Counted from the stretch's first letter, positions 17,540-26,873 are shown. The stretch is DNA of 64,000 nt from Clostridium algidicarnis DSM 15099 (GCF_002934235.1 NZ_PTIS01000002.1:1-64000), one strand, 5' to 3'. Notes: generated by a model not told the origin, from the sequence alone. Translations and numbers: made by a program.

Positions 17540-19192
17540 TTGGAAAATTTAATGTTTTGTTATCAATGTGAACAGACAGCAGGAGGAAAAGGATGTACAA
17601 AGCTTGGGGTTTGTGGAAAGACACCAGAAATCGCAAATTTACAAGACTTACTAATATATCAGCTAAAAGGAATATCTTGCTATGCAAAGGCTATAATGGA
17701 ACAAGATAAAACCATTGATAAAGAAGTGGTTAAATTTGTAGAGAACAGCCTATTTACTACATTAACAAATGTAAACTTTGATGCAAAGGTTCATGTAAAG
17801 TTACTAAAGGAATCACAAAAGATAAAAGAAAAGATAAGAAATGAAGCACCAAAGAGAAGCTACCCAGAAGTTGCTGAATATAATTTAAGTGATACAAAAG
17901 AGGAAATGTTAAAGGACTCCATTAAAGCTGGAATTATGTATGATCAAAGTATTGATGCAGATATAAGATCTTTAAGATCAACAATACTATATGGATTAAA
18001 GGGCGTGGCAGCTTATGGTCATCAAGCAAGATTTATAGGATATAATAATGAGCAAGTTGATAATTTTTATTTTCTAGGACTAGAATCTACTACAAATGAT
18101 AATTTAACTCTTCAAGATATGATAACTATGACCATGAGGACAGGGGATATGAGCGTACAAGTAATGAAGACATTAGATGAGGCTAACACTACAAGATATA
18201 AGAATCCATCACCTCATAAAGTTAATGTTAACATTAAAAAAGGCCCATTCATAATTGTATCAGGTCATGATCTAAGAGATTTGGAGATGTTACTTCAGCA
18301 AACAGAGGGCAAGGGCATTAATATTTATACTCATGGAGAAATGTTACCAGCACATGGATATCCAGAACTTAAAAAATACAAACATTTAGTAGGTAATTAT
18401 GGATCGGCTTGGCAAAATCAACAAAAGGAATTTGATGGAATACCAGGGTGCATTTTAATGACAACTAATTGTTTGATGAGACCAAGAGAAACATATAAAG
18501 ATAGGATATTTACTACTAGCGTTGTTGGATGGGATGGATTAAGGTCTATTGAAGTTTCTGAAGATGGAACAAAGGACTTTAGTGAAATAATAAATAAAGC
18601 ATTAGAACTTGGTGGATTTAAAGAAGATGAGGAAGTAAAAGAGATTTTAGTAGGGTTTGGACATCATGCCACATTATCAAATGCTGATACTATAGTTGAT
18701 GCGGTTAAAGAAGGAAAGTTAAGACACTTCTTTTTAATAGGTGGTTGTGATGGCGCAAGACCTGGAAGAAACTATTATACGGATTTTGCTAAAATGGTTC
18801 CAGAAGATTGTATAATCCTTACTTTGGCTTGTGGAAAGTACAGGTTCAATAAATTAGATTTTGGAACAGTAGCAGGACTTCCAAGACTATTAGATGTAGG
18901 GCAATGTAACGATGCTTATTCAGCAGTTAGAATAGCTACAGCGCTAGCAGATGCATTTGATACGGACGTGAATTCTATACCACTTACAATTATACTTTCC
19001 TGGTATGAGCAAAAGGCAGTTGCTGATTTATTAGCACTGTTATCACTTGGAATAAAAGGAATATATTTAGGACCAAGTTTACCCGCATTTATATCACCAA
19101 ACGTATTACAATATTTAGTTGATACCTTTGATATTAAGCCAATAAGTACTCCAGAGGATGATTTAAAAAATTCACTTAAGCAAGCAAACTAA
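17540..19192 (+). CDS. hcp: Hydroxylamine reductase / hybrid-cluster protein
   Basis: Hcp carries a [4Fe-4S] (or [2Fe-2S]) cluster and a hybrid Fe-S-O cluster and reduces NO or hydroxylamine, protecting against nitrosative stress. The N-terminal ligands are visible as C7-x2-C10-x8-C19-x5-C25. Later motifs include GHDLRDLEMLLQQTEGKG, YTHGEMLPAHGYP, the central IPGCILMTTNCLMRP and the C-terminal FLIGGCDGARPGRNYYTDFA and LTLACGKYRFN, which supply hybrid-cluster Cys and Glu. The 550-residue length matches the family. TTG 17540 is chosen because AAAGGA (17525-17530) is correctly spaced; TTG 17531 is too close. It is monocistronic by spacing. Confidence 0.95.
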   Translation: MENLMFCYQCEQTAGGKGCTKLGVCGKTPEIANLQDLLIYQLKGISCYAKAIMEQDKTIDKEVVKFVENSLFTTLTNVNFDAKVHVKLLKESQKIKEKIRNEAPKRSYPEVAEYNLSDTKEEMLKDSIKAGIMYDQSIDADIRSLRSTILYGLKGVAAYGHQARFIGYNNEQVDNFYFLGLESTTNDNLTLQDMITMTMRTGDMSVQVMKTLDEANTTRYKNPSPHKVNVNIKKGPFIIVSGHDLRDLEMLLQQTEGKGINIYTHGEMLPAHGYPELKKYKHLVGNYGSAWQNQQKEFDGIPGCILMTTNCLMRPRETYKDRIFTTSVVGWDGLRSIEVSEDGTKDFSEIINKALELGGFKEDEEVKEILVGFGHHATLSNADTIVDAVKEGKLRHFFLIGGCDGARPGRNYYTDFAKMVPEDCIILTLACGKYRFNKLDFGTVAGLPRLLDVGQCNDAYSAVRIATALADAFDTDVNSIPLTIILSWYEQKAVADLLALLSLGIKGIYLGPSLPAFISPNVLQYLVDTFDIKPISTPEDDLKNSLKQAN

Positions 19193-19249
19193 AAGTATAA
19201 TAATACAGAAGGATTTATAAAATAAAGATTAAAATAGTATAAGTCAAAT

Positions 19250-19287
19250 TTTAAGCTTCAGATGGGTTACTCCAACTGGGGCTTAAA
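19250..19287 (+). other. Bulged hairpin downstream of hcp, no T-run
   Basis: TTTAAGC (19250-19256) pairs with GCTTAAA (19281-19287). Inside it, CAG pairs with CTG and TGG with CCA around a six-base loop, leaving small symmetric bulges. No run of T follows, so it is not an ordinary terminator. It could be an RNA processing or protein-binding element in the 250-bp stretch between hcp and the CGGC gene. The rest of that stretch (to 19430) shows only AT-rich sequence. Confidence 0.4.
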
Positions 19288-19442
19288 GATCGTTATAAAA
19301 TAACAAAGATAAGCCTTGATAATTATACATATTATTATCAAGTAATGGATAGATGTTATTGGACAAGAACCATTACCCTGTATATAATTAATATATCATA
19401 GATACATATGTATTAAAAAAGTGATTTGATGGAGGAATAAAT

Positions 19443-19793
19443 GTGAAAATAGGTATAATAGTAAACGAAGATACTGCAAATAGATGCACAGGAAAAGGGT
19501 GTTTAGATGCCTTTTATAAGAAAAAGGATTCATTTGAAAGGTATGAAGACATTGAAGTTATAGAGTTAATGGCGTTCACTCATAGCGGGGGAGATATAAA
19601 TAGAAAAATTGAAAAGATGAAGGCAAATGGAGTAGAGGTAGTTCATCTTTCTAGCTGTATGAGAGGTTCTTCAGAGGATTATGAAAATCTTGCTAACATA
19701 TTATCAGAGCATTTTAAAGTGGTTGGATATACTCATGGATCTAAAGAGGGGAAAAAGAACAATACTATTAATTTAGATAAAAAAGATTATTAA
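19443..19793 (+). CDS. CGGC-domain protein, probable metal binding
   Basis: The 116-residue protein resembles the CGGC family: an N-terminal IGIIV strand, CTGKGC (Cys pair near residues 15-20), FTHSGGD in mid-protein and HLSSCMRG near residue 65. These Cys and His residues probably bind a metal. Start is GTG 19443, after GGAGG (19431-19435). Its closeness to hcp may reflect a shared redox or nitrosative-stress theme, but the 250-bp gap argues against an operon. Biochemical function is unknown. Confidence 0.75.
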   Translation: MKIGIIVNEDTANRCTGKGCLDAFYKKKDSFERYEDIEVIELMAFTHSGGDINRKIEKMKANGVEVVHLSSCMRGSSEDYENLANILSEHFKVVGYTHGSKEGKKNNTINLDKKDY

Positions 19794-19893
19794 AGATATC
19801 AGATTACAAAGTATTTTCTACAGAATTATCTAGTGTATATTTAGGTTAAACTAGGAGTATATTATAATATATTACTAATCATGAGGGGAAGCT

Positions 19894-20256
19894 ATGGATT
19901 TAGTATCAAAAAAATTATTAAGATATGGATTATTAATACAATTATATGATGACTTTTTTACTTATGGATACGAATCTTGCGTTGATATAAACTATAGGGT
20001 ACCAAGGGACTTTAGAATAGATGTAATTGCTGCACTTTACTATATAAACTTTAGAAGGTGGATTTTCTTTAATATAGAAAAGGATAAAACTGTGTCAGCT
20101 TATATTTTAGGTAATGGCATAGATGAAATAGAAAGGTCTATTCAAGAAAGTGGAGAGCTACTATTATCCAATATTTATAAAGATGTATTGATACCTGTAG
20201 AGGAAGATATAAGAGGGAGTGATGGTGATGGAAACATTTCTAGAGGCTCTGTTTGA
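19894..20256 (+). CDS. Small hypothetical protein, paralog of the next gene
   Basis: I do not recognise a named family. The 120-residue protein has a helical N-terminus (LLRYGLLIQLYDDFF), then VIAALYYINFRRWIFFNIEKD and NGIDEIE. The order helix, recognition-like helix and beta-hairpin wing is reminiscent of a winged-helix fold. The same landmarks (ALYYLDNKGYINV, RGIDEIE) recur in the gene 50 nt downstream, so the two are tandem duplicates. A GGGGA ribosome site precedes the ATG. No partner genes give a function. Confidence 0.65.
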   Translation: MDLVSKKLLRYGLLIQLYDDFFTYGYESCVDINYRVPRDFRIDVIAALYYINFRRWIFFNIEKDKTVSAYILGNGIDEIERSIQESGELLLSNIYKDVLIPVEEDIRGSDGDGNISRGSV

Positions 20257-20306
20257 TAAAAGGGCAAATTTTGTAGGGTGGCTCTATAGGTTAAACCAAT
20301 AGTATT

Positions 20307-20657
20307 ATGGGTGTTAGTTTATTACCACTAGAAAATGATTTATTAAGGCTTAAAATACTATGGGAACTTTACCAAAGTCTATTTAATGTTTGTTACTATG
20401 GAGAAATTCAAACTCAAAGGTATAAAATAGAATCAGATAATATATCAAATGTTTTAGCAGCTCTTTATTATTTAGATAATAAAGGATATATAAATGTTAG
20501 AAATACTAAAGAAAAAGATGTGCTTATAATATATATTAGATCAAGAGGTATAGATGAAATAGAGGATAGATGGAAGAGAGGCAATATGTTACTATTTGGT
20601 AGTGCTTATAATAATATATTAGTAAGAGAAGTAAATAATGAGAATTCAAAGGATTAA
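20307..20657 (+). CDS. Small hypothetical protein, tandem paralog
   Basis: The 116-residue product parallels the preceding protein: LRLKILWELYQSLF, VLAALYYLDNKGYINVRNT and SRGIDEIEDRW. The winged-helix-like arrangement is clearer here. No good ribosome site precedes ATG 20307, so translation may be coupled to the upstream gene, or the true start may differ. The two copies are only distantly similar outside the landmarks, indicating an old duplication. Function is unknown; a small DNA-binding or adaptor role is possible. Confidence 0.6.
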   Translation: MGVSLLPLENDLLRLKILWELYQSLFNVCYYGEIQTQRYKIESDNISNVLAALYYLDNKGYINVRNTKEKDVLIIYIRSRGIDEIEDRWKRGNMLLFGSAYNNILVREVNNENSKD

Positions 20658-20765
20658 CACTAACATTATCTAAAATAGATGATAACATGACAAAGGGTTG
20701 CGGGGTTGTATATAGGTGATTTATAATTGTATTATATAGATTATAGTGTAACAAAGGAGGATTTT

Positions 20766-21356
20766 ATGAGTAAGGTTAAAATAAAAGATATTAAAACTCT
20801 AGCAGATACAAAGTATTTAAAGTTATATAATGCGGAATATGTAAACAAAAACGGTGATACTAGAAATTGGTCTATTGCATCTAGAAAAGATTTAAGTACA
20901 TTAAGGAATAAGTTCTTTAATGAAGAAGAGGATACCGTTGATGCTGTTATAATAATAGCAACACATGTAGAAGAGAAAAAACTTGTGGTTATAAAACAAT
21001 TTAGGGTACCTATCAATGATTATGTTTACGAATTGCCGGCAGGGCTTATAGACAAGGATGAAGATTTTAAAGACACAGTAAAACGTGAACTAAAAGAGGA
21101 AACCGGACTAGACCTACTTGAAATTGATTATGAGAAGACAAAGTCTAAGGTATATATTTCAACTGGAATGACGGATGAATCTGTGTCTTTAGTATATTGT
21201 ACGTGCACTGGAAGTATATCAAAGAACTACCTAGAAGCTGATGAAGATATTGATATTATGCTACTTTCTAAAGATGAAGCTAAAAAGTTACTTAAATCTA
21301 ATAAAAAGATTGATATTAAGGCCTTGCTTATGATACAAAATTTTATTGATTTATAA
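20766..21356 (+). CDS. Nudix hydrolase, ADP-ribose pyrophosphatase-like
   Basis: ATG 20766 follows AAAGGAGG (20753-20760). The 196-residue protein has a complete Nudix box, G-x5-E-x7-RELKEETGL, starting in GLIDKDEDFK, with the upstream VVIKQFRVPINDYVYELPAG strand motif typical of ADP-sugar pyrophosphatases of the NudF type. It would hydrolyse ADP-ribose or related nucleoside diphosphate sugars with Mg2+. The gene is free-standing. Confidence 0.9.
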   Translation: MSKVKIKDIKTLADTKYLKLYNAEYVNKNGDTRNWSIASRKDLSTLRNKFFNEEEDTVDAVIIIATHVEEKKLVVIKQFRVPINDYVYELPAGLIDKDEDFKDTVKRELKEETGLDLLEIDYEKTKSKVYISTGMTDESVSLVYCTCTGSISKNYLEADEDIDIMLLSKDEAKKLLKSNKKIDIKALLMIQNFIDL

Positions 21357-21409
21357 TCTCATACATTTTTCAAATTACAACCTGTTCATAATCAAAAGGA
21401 GAGATACTA

Positions 21410-22426
21410 TTGAAACTTAATAATTATAAGGGTACTAATGAAAAAAAAGATGATACTCAAAATAAAATAATTGAAAATAAGAATGATGACAAAGAAACGA
21501 CGGTATTTAATAAATCATATATGGTTATGATTTTAGCATTAATAAGCTGCTTTTTATGGGGGAGTGCTTTTCCTTCTGTAAAGGTAGGTTATGAAATGTT
21601 TTCAATAGGTGGGGATGATACATATCAGAAGATAATTTTTGCGGGGTTTAGATTTTTAATATCATCTATTATGATATTTATATTTTGCATCGTGACAGGT
21701 AGAACTTTAAAGGTAAAGAAAGAAGATCTATCAAAGGTTGCTTTTTTAGGAGTTGTACAAACATCAATACAATATGTATTTTTTTATATAGGGCTTTCAA
21801 ATACTACAGGTACTAAGGGTTCTATATTAGCGGCTACAAATACATTTTTTAGTGTTATTATTGCTCATTTTTTTTATAAAGAAGATAAGCTTAGTTTTAG
21901 AAGAATAGTAGGTGTAGTTCTTGGTTTTATGGGTGTAGCTATTGTAAATATGAATGGTGGTAAGATTCAAGGCGGATTTACATTTACAGGAGAAGGATTT
22001 GTTGTAATATCTAGTTTAGTAGGTGCTTTAGCGGGCATATATACTAAAAAGATAGCAAAAGATATATCTCCTTTTGCCATTTCAGCATATCAATTATTTA
22101 TTGGATCTATATTTTTAATATTATCAGGATTTATGGGGGGAGCTAGGGTGCTTCACTTCACTCCTAAAAGCGCAGTACTTCTTTTATATCTAGGATTTAT
22201 ATCAGCTGCAGCTTTTTCTATATGGACAGTTTTACTTAAGTATAATGGTGTTGGTAAGGTTACTATATATAAGTTTTCTATACCTTTATTTGGGGTGTTT
22301 TTATCCTACGTCTTTCTTGGTGAAAGATCACTTGGAACTAACGTTGTAATTGCTGTTATATTAGTTATACTAGGTATAATATTAATTAACACAGAGCCAA
22401 AGGCTAAATCACAGATGAAGTTATAG
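21410..22426 (+). CDS. EamA/DMT-family membrane transporter
   Basis: The 338-residue protein has a charged, Lys/Asn-rich cytoplasmic N-terminus of about 38 residues and then ten predicted membrane helices in two EamA repeats. The repeat starts with MILALISCFLWGSAFPSVKVG, and LFGVFLSYVFLGE closes the second half. DMT exporters move amino acids or metabolites out of the cell; the substrate cannot be told from sequence. TTG 21410 follows AAAGGAGAG. A shared terminator with the converging lipA follows. Confidence 0.9.
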   Translation: MKLNNYKGTNEKKDDTQNKIIENKNDDKETTVFNKSYMVMILALISCFLWGSAFPSVKVGYEMFSIGGDDTYQKIIFAGFRFLISSIMIFIFCIVTGRTLKVKKEDLSKVAFLGVVQTSIQYVFFYIGLSNTTGTKGSILAATNTFFSVIIAHFFYKEDKLSFRRIVGVVLGFMGVAIVNMNGGKIQGGFTFTGEGFVVISSLVGALAGIYTKKIAKDISPFAISAYQLFIGSIFLILSGFMGGARVLHFTPKSAVLLLYLGFISAAAFSIWTVLLKYNGVGKVTIYKFSIPLFGVFLSYVFLGERSLGTNVVIAVILVILGIILINTEPKAKSQMKL

Positions 22427-22493
22427 ATCATAAATAGATAAGTACTTGTATTTGAACATAAAACTTTAAATATATATAATGAAAATTTAAATG

Positions 22494-22530
22494 AAAGCCC
22501 TTTGTTAAAATTATTAACAAAGGGCTTTTA
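22494..22530. terminator. Bidirectional terminator between EamA gene and lipA
   Basis: AAAGCCCTTTGTTAA and TTAACAAAGGGCTTTT form a 15-bp stem with a 4-base loop. A-rich and T-rich flanks let it serve both converging genes. Confidence 0.85.
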
Positions 22531-22547
22531 TTTAAAAATCTAAAGAA

Positions 22548-23393
22548 CTAAAAGTCTATTGCATCTGCGTGGTAAGAGCTTCTAACTAAAGGAGCAGAGG
22601 AAACTCTCTTAAAACCTAAAGAAAGAGCAACATCTTTATAGTAATCAAATTTTTCTGGGGTTATATATTCTACAACATCAAGATGTTTTAAGGTAGGTTG
22701 TAGATATTGTCCTAGAGTTAACATGTCACAATGTACGTCTACAAGTCTTTTCATTGCTCTAATTATTTGATCTTCCGTTTCTCCAAGTCCTAGCATAATT
22801 CCAGATTTAGTTTTCATATTTGGTTTTTGAATTTTTACATATTCAAGAAGACCTAGGGATCTTTCAAACACTGCCATAGGTCTTACTTTAGAATAAAGTT
22901 CAGGAACTGTCTCTACATTATGATTTAAAACATCAGGCTCAGAATTTATAATAAGGTCTATAAGATCTTTATTTCCCCTCATATCAGGTATTAAAAGTTC
23001 AATTGATACATTAGGTGTAAGTTTTCTTATTTCCTCTGTAACTTTTACGAATTGCATAGCACCTTGATCCTTTAAATCATCCCTAGTAACGGAGGTTATA
23101 ACAGCGTGTTTTAACCCAAGCTTTTTAATAGCCTTTGCTACATTTTCAGGTTCCATAGGATCTACGGGTTCTGGAGCTTCCCTAGTAACGTTGCAAAAGG
23201 TGCAGTTCCTAGTACAGTTTTTACCTAGCAACATAAAGGTTGCAGTACCTCTTTCAAAACACTCCATTCTATTTGGACAGTTTGCTTCGGAACATACAGT
23301 ATTAAGAGAAAGGTCTGATACTAAGGCATTAACCTCATTGGTTTTAGTTCCCCCTTGCATTTTTACCCTTATCCATTCTGGTTTTCTTATCAT
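22548..23393 (-). CDS. lipA: Lipoyl synthase
   Basis: LipA is a radical SAM enzyme that inserts two sulfurs into protein-bound octanoate. The auxiliary-cluster Cys motif (C-x4-C-x5-C in CSEANCPNRMEC), the radical SAM motif C-x3-C-x2-C (CTRNCTFC) and the C-terminal RSSYHA (with the serine ligand of the auxiliary cluster) are all present, and the length of 281 residues is standard. It is downstream of lplA with a 27-nt gap on the same strand. GAGGGGG precedes the ATG. LipA together with a lipoate ligase would allow both synthesis and scavenging of the cofactor, provided octanoate is first attached. Confidence 0.95.
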   Translation of the reverse strand: MIRKPEWIRVKMQGGTKTNEVNALVSDLSLNTVCSEANCPNRMECFERGTATFMLLGKNCTRNCTFCNVTREAPEPVDPMEPENVAKAIKKLGLKHAVITSVTRDDLKDQGAMQFVKVTEEIRKLTPNVSIELLIPDMRGNKDLIDLIINSEPDVLNHNVETVPELYSKVRPMAVFERSLGLLEYVKIQKPNMKTKSGIMLGLGETEDQIIRAMKRLVDVHCDMLTLGQYLQPTLKHLDVVEYITPEKFDYYKDVALSLGFKRVSSAPLVRSSYHADAIDF

Positions 23394-23420
23394 ATAAAAT
23401 ACCCCCTCATGTAATTAAGT

Positions 23421-24416
23421 TTATATATTCATTAACTCATCTAAGAATTCAAAAGTTGAAAGACCTTTCACATATTCATCCATTACCACGTCTTTTAAAG
23501 CTTCACTAAGATCAGTTAAATTATGATTTATCCCTATAATTTTAGATTCTAATTCACTAATATCTTTTTCTCCAAAAAAGTCTCCGTATAATGAGATGTT
23601 AGTGATAATGCCATTATTAACATTAACGTGATACTCAATAGATCCACAGGGATATTTTGAAGAATGTTCATAGGAGTAGTTAGGGCTCTTTCCATAATTC
23701 CACTCCCAGGTTTCAAATCTTGATTTCATTATTTTTTCTATTTCAACTATATCTTGATCCGTAAGTTCATAAACGGTGGTTATATCATTGCACTTCATTA
23801 CAAAGTTCATAAGATAGTCTTTAAATTCATATAAATTCATTGGACTATTCATGTGAGATGATATATTTGTAACCCTTGAAGATATTGACTTAATACCCTT
23901 ATCTTTAAATTTTAAAGGTTTACATTTAAGGGCGTTAGAGAGAGAGTCAAGATTGCAATTATACATCAAAGTGCCATGGTGAAGCAGCTTGTCCTTGCTG
24001 AAGTATTGTGCATTACCAGAAAACTTCTTACCATCTATAGTGATATCATTTCTGCCTGTAAATTCAGCCTTTACATTTAATGAATCTAAAGCCTTTATAA
24101 CTGGAAGAGCAAATCTTTCAAAGCCATCTTTTGTAGCTATGTTAGAATTAGATCTATTAGTTATGAAGGTAAAGTTCATATTACCTAAGTCATTAAATAC
24201 AGCCCCTCCGCCAGAAAGCCTTCTAACCACATCTATGTTGTTTGACTTTATGTAATCAGAGTTTATTTCTGATAGGGTGTTTTGATTTCGACCTATTAAT
24301 ATTGAAGGCTTGTTTATCCAAAGCATAAAAATTTCATCTTGAAAATTTGTTAATAAATATTCTTCAGCAGCATGATTAAAATAAGAGTTATTACTATTAT
24401 TAACTACGTATATCAT
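23421..24416 (-). CDS. lplA: Lipoate-protein ligase A
   Basis: The 331-residue ligase activates lipoate (or octanoate) with ATP and attaches it to lipoyl domains. Motifs include NHAAEEYLL, RRLSGGGAVFNDLGNMNFTFI (the lipoyl-AMP loop), FTGRNDITIDGKKFSGNAQ and HHGTLMY. A C-terminal accessory domain (from about 250) is present, as in LplA proteins that carry out the complete reaction. A GGAGG ribosome site precedes the ATG. It forms an operon with lipA. No lipoyl-dependent dehydrogenase or glycine cleavage genes are in the window. Confidence 0.94.
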   Translation of the reverse strand: MIYVVNNSNNSYFNHAAEEYLLTNFQDEIFMLWINKPSILIGRNQNTLSEINSDYIKSNNIDVVRRLSGGGAVFNDLGNMNFTFITNRSNSNIATKDGFERFALPVIKALDSLNVKAEFTGRNDITIDGKKFSGNAQYFSKDKLLHHGTLMYNCNLDSLSNALKCKPLKFKDKGIKSISSRVTNISSHMNSPMNLYEFKDYLMNFVMKCNDITTVYELTDQDIVEIEKIMKSRFETWEWNYGKSPNYSYEHSSKYPCGSIEYHVNVNNGIITNISLYGDFFGEKDISELESKIIGINHNLTDLSEALKDVVMDEYVKGLSTFEFLDELMNI

Positions 24417-24674
24417 AACTTTTGACCTCCATTATTCGTTATAAGCTTAACAGTCAGATTTAAAAGGTTATTATGAAAGAACGCGTTACTATGAAACACA
24501 TATCAATAAATATATTTCAATAATACAATTAAAGTATATCTAAAATTTAGAAATTAATCAAATAAGATTCGAAAAATACAGTTTATTTGAAAATTCTGTT
24601 TATTTATTAACAAAGTAAGTGAGATTATGTATATAATATAATTATAAAATAAATTAAAACAATAATTATAATAT
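24417..24674. other. AT-rich intergenic region between divergent genes
   Basis: This 260-bp stretch separates lplA (leftward) from the lumazine-synthase-like gene (rightward). It should hold the lplA promoter. I see no hairpin, riboswitch or open frame with a ribosome site. Confidence 0.5.
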
Positions 24675-24702
24675 TTGACAAATATGTGTTTAGTTTTATA
24701 CA
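24675..24702 (+). promoter_or_regulatory. Sigma-A-type promoter for the RibH-like gene
   Basis: TTGACA (24675-24680) is separated by 16 nt from TATACA (24697-24702), with the start codon 35 nt further on. The short leader leaves no room for an FMN riboswitch, unlike ordinary rib operons. Confidence 0.6.
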
Positions 24703-24737
24703 AAGGTTATAACTACATTATATAAGGGGGAATTAAT

Positions 24738-25199
24738 GTGAAGATACTTCAAGGTAAATTGCTAGGAAGAGGAATAAAAATTGGCATTGTGGTAAGCGCA
24801 TTAAATAAGGAGATAGCTTTAGAATTATTGAGTGGTACGTTAGAAGCATTAAAAAAACATGGAATAAAGGATGAATATATTGCAGTAGCCTGGGTGCCTA
24901 GTGATATTGAGATTCCGCTAGTGGCTAAAAAGATGGCAAATAATGAAATGTATGATGCGGTAATATGTTTAGGGGTTATTACTAAAGGATCTATTTCTTA
25001 TTTTGATTATGTTTGTTTAGAGGTATGTAAAGCAATTTCAGTAGTTTCATTAAGCGCAGAAAAACCAGTTATAAATGGTATTTTAATTACAAATACAATT
25101 GAAGAAGCTATTGAAAAGTCTAGAATAGCATCTGAAAACAATGGATATAATGCAGCTATTAAGGCTATGGAAATGGTTAATTTACTAGATATAATTTAA
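24738..25199 (+). CDS. Lumazine synthase-like protein with substituted active site
   Basis: The fold matches RibH along its whole length of 153 residues (KIGIVVSALN, AWVPSDIEIP, YFDYV, IEEAIEKSR, NGYNAAIKAMEM). Almost every substrate-contacting position differs from the B. subtilis enzyme as I recall it. Phe22 is Leu22, the GAF loop is S55-D-I57, the GAT phosphate loop is G84-S-I86, catalytic His88 is Tyr88, Phe113 is Asn113, Arg127 is Lys127 and Lys135 is Asn135. No ribA, ribB, ribD or ribE is nearby, there is no FMN riboswitch, and a sigma-A promoter with a GGGGG ribosome site drives it alone. It is probably a pseudoenzyme that keeps the oligomeric shell fold and may bind another ligand. 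A divergent enzyme with an altered substrate is the alternative. Confidence 0.8.
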   Translation: MKILQGKLLGRGIKIGIVVSALNKEIALELLSGTLEALKKHGIKDEYIAVAWVPSDIEIPLVAKKMANNEMYDAVICLGVITKGSISYFDYVCLEVCKAISVVSLSAEKPVINGILITNTIEEAIEKSRIASENNGYNAAIKAMEMVNLLDII

Positions 25200-25377
25200 T
25201 AAAAGTTAAGTCTCATAAAAAGTTTACAAATATATTTTAAATTGATTTTGTATTATTGTGTTAGAGTTGTACTATATATGAGAAAAAATATTTATGGTAT
25301 AATATTAAAATAGCAATTTATGAAGATTATAGTTAATCAACACATCAAAATAGAAGAATGCAAAAGGGAGAAAAATT

Positions 25378-26574
25378 TTGGATAAAGAATTAGAATCACA
25401 ATCAGATAAGGACCTTATAGAAATAAAATATTTACAGGATAAACTCACTAAACTTAAAAAGATGGAAAATAAAAAGTGGCAATCAACGGAGAAAGATGCA
25501 ACGTTGGATTATAATTTAAGCAAAATAACGAAAGAAGAGCTTTTATATATAGCTAAAAATCTTTATATAAATAAAGTAAGTAAGTTCAATAAAGAAGACT
25601 TGAAAAATAATATAATTGAGCTATATGAAGATAGAGTAGTTATGCTCATTGAAAACATGGATAATCTTAGGTTTGAATATCTTTTAGACTTAGCAAAATC
25701 AGGTGGATACAAAGAATACGATAATATTATAGATGTAGACATAGATACTGCATATTATCTTTCTGATAGAGCATTTATATTTACAGGGATTATAAAAGAT
25801 AAATATGTGGTTATAATGCCAAAAGAACTACAACCTATAATTTTAAGTTATGATAATAAAGACTTTAGAGCTGAGATGAAAAAAAATGAAGAGATAATAA
25901 AACTTTTTTGGGGAATGTGCTATCATTATGGAGTTTTACTAATAGATGACTTTAAAGAACTTGTAAAAAGGTATATAGACTATGATATATCAGAGATGCC
26001 CCTTGAAATTATGTTAATTGATGCTGCTATTTATTATGGAGAATTTGATTGTAACGGATATATAGGTGCAGATATAACTGTACAGAATCCAAATCATATC
26101 CTAGAAAAACAAAGTTCTAGGGAAGATTTGAACTTTTACAATTTTACAAAAAAAGAAATATTAGATGTTGCAACCTTAGGTAATATACGTGAAACAAAGG
26201 CAAAAAAAAATATCAAAAAGTTTTTAGTGGAAAATTTTGACATGGACAAAGAGGATGCAGAAGATTTAATATTTGATTTATTGGTGGATATACAAAATGG
26301 TGAATTGCCTTCAAAGTATATGTTAGAATTCTTAAAAAGCTTTGATAAAGAAGATGTTGAACTTATTAATATCGTTACGAGCGAGGTAACTAAATTTACA
26401 AATAGTACAAAGCAATGGCTAATTAAAGGATATAGTCCAAATGAACTTAGAATGTCTATGGAAGATACTCAAAAGGTACAAAAGATAGGAAGAAATGATC
26501 CTTGTCCTTGCGGCAGTGGAAAAAAATATAAGAAATGTTGTGCTTCAAATATAATAGAAATTGGAGATAGATAG
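25378..26574 (+). CDS. SEC-C motif protein with Rho-N/SAP-like segment
   Basis: The 398-residue protein ends with a SEC-C zinc motif ([17 protein letters not shown], about residues 373-390), as found at the end of SecA, where it binds SecB and ribosomes. Near residues 50-85, [21 protein letters not shown] resembles the helix-extension-helix of Rho-N/SAP domains, and a second ITKEEIL-like segment occurs near 255. The middle is mostly helical and unassigned. TTG 25378 follows AAGGGAG. A short gene follows by 32 nt. Role unknown; a ribosome- or nucleic-acid-associated function is suggested only by the domains. Confidence 0.75.
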   Translation: MDKELESQSDKDLIEIKYLQDKLTKLKKMENKKWQSTEKDATLDYNLSKITKEELLYIAKNLYINKVSKFNKEDLKNNIIELYEDRVVMLIENMDNLRFEYLLDLAKSGGYKEYDNIIDVDIDTAYYLSDRAFIFTGIIKDKYVVIMPKELQPIILSYDNKDFRAEMKKNEEIIKLFWGMCYHYGVLLIDDFKELVKRYIDYDISEMPLEIMLIDAAIYYGEFDCNGYIGADITVQNPNHILEKQSSREDLNFYNFTKKEILDVATLGNIRETKAKKNIKKFLVENFDMDKEDAEDLIFDLLVDIQNGELPSKYMLEFLKSFDKEDVELINIVTSEVTKFTNSTKQWLIKGYSPNELRMSMEDTQKVQKIGRNDPCPCGSGKKYKKCCASNIIEIGDR

Positions 26575-26606
26575 TCTCTAAAATATAGTTGTAAGGACGT
26601 GGATTT

Positions 26607-26858
26607 ATGAATGATAAGATAAAGGAAACAGAAGATAATATATTGAGATACCTTTATGAAAACAGGTTGAAATCACCACAAAGTTTAGCTAAGATAAGAT
26701 ATGCAGCTAATCTAGAAGAGGACAGAGCCTTTAAAAAGATACTAAAGGCTTCTCTTGAATCCTTAATATCAAAGAACTTTATAAAAAAGCAAGAAAATAG
26801 AGGGAATTACAAAATTGAGGATGAAGCCGTAGAATATGTAGAAAAGATACTACTATAA
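26607..26858 (+). CDS. Small winged-helix-like hypothetical protein
   Basis: The 83-residue product is helical with a final beta-hairpin: ILRYLYENRLKSPQSLAKIRYAANL, then LESLISKNFIKKQENRGNYKIEDEA. This pattern is that of a small winged helix. It is 32 nt after the SEC-C gene and 15 nt before the AraC-GH39 gene, so it may be cotranscribed with either. The ribosome site is weak (AAGGACG). Function unknown. Confidence 0.6.
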   Translation: MNDKIKETEDNILRYLYENRLKSPQSLAKIRYAANLEEDRAFKKILKASLESLISKNFIKKQENRGNYKIEDEAVEYVEKILL

Positions 26859-26873
26859 TAGGGGATGGTACTT

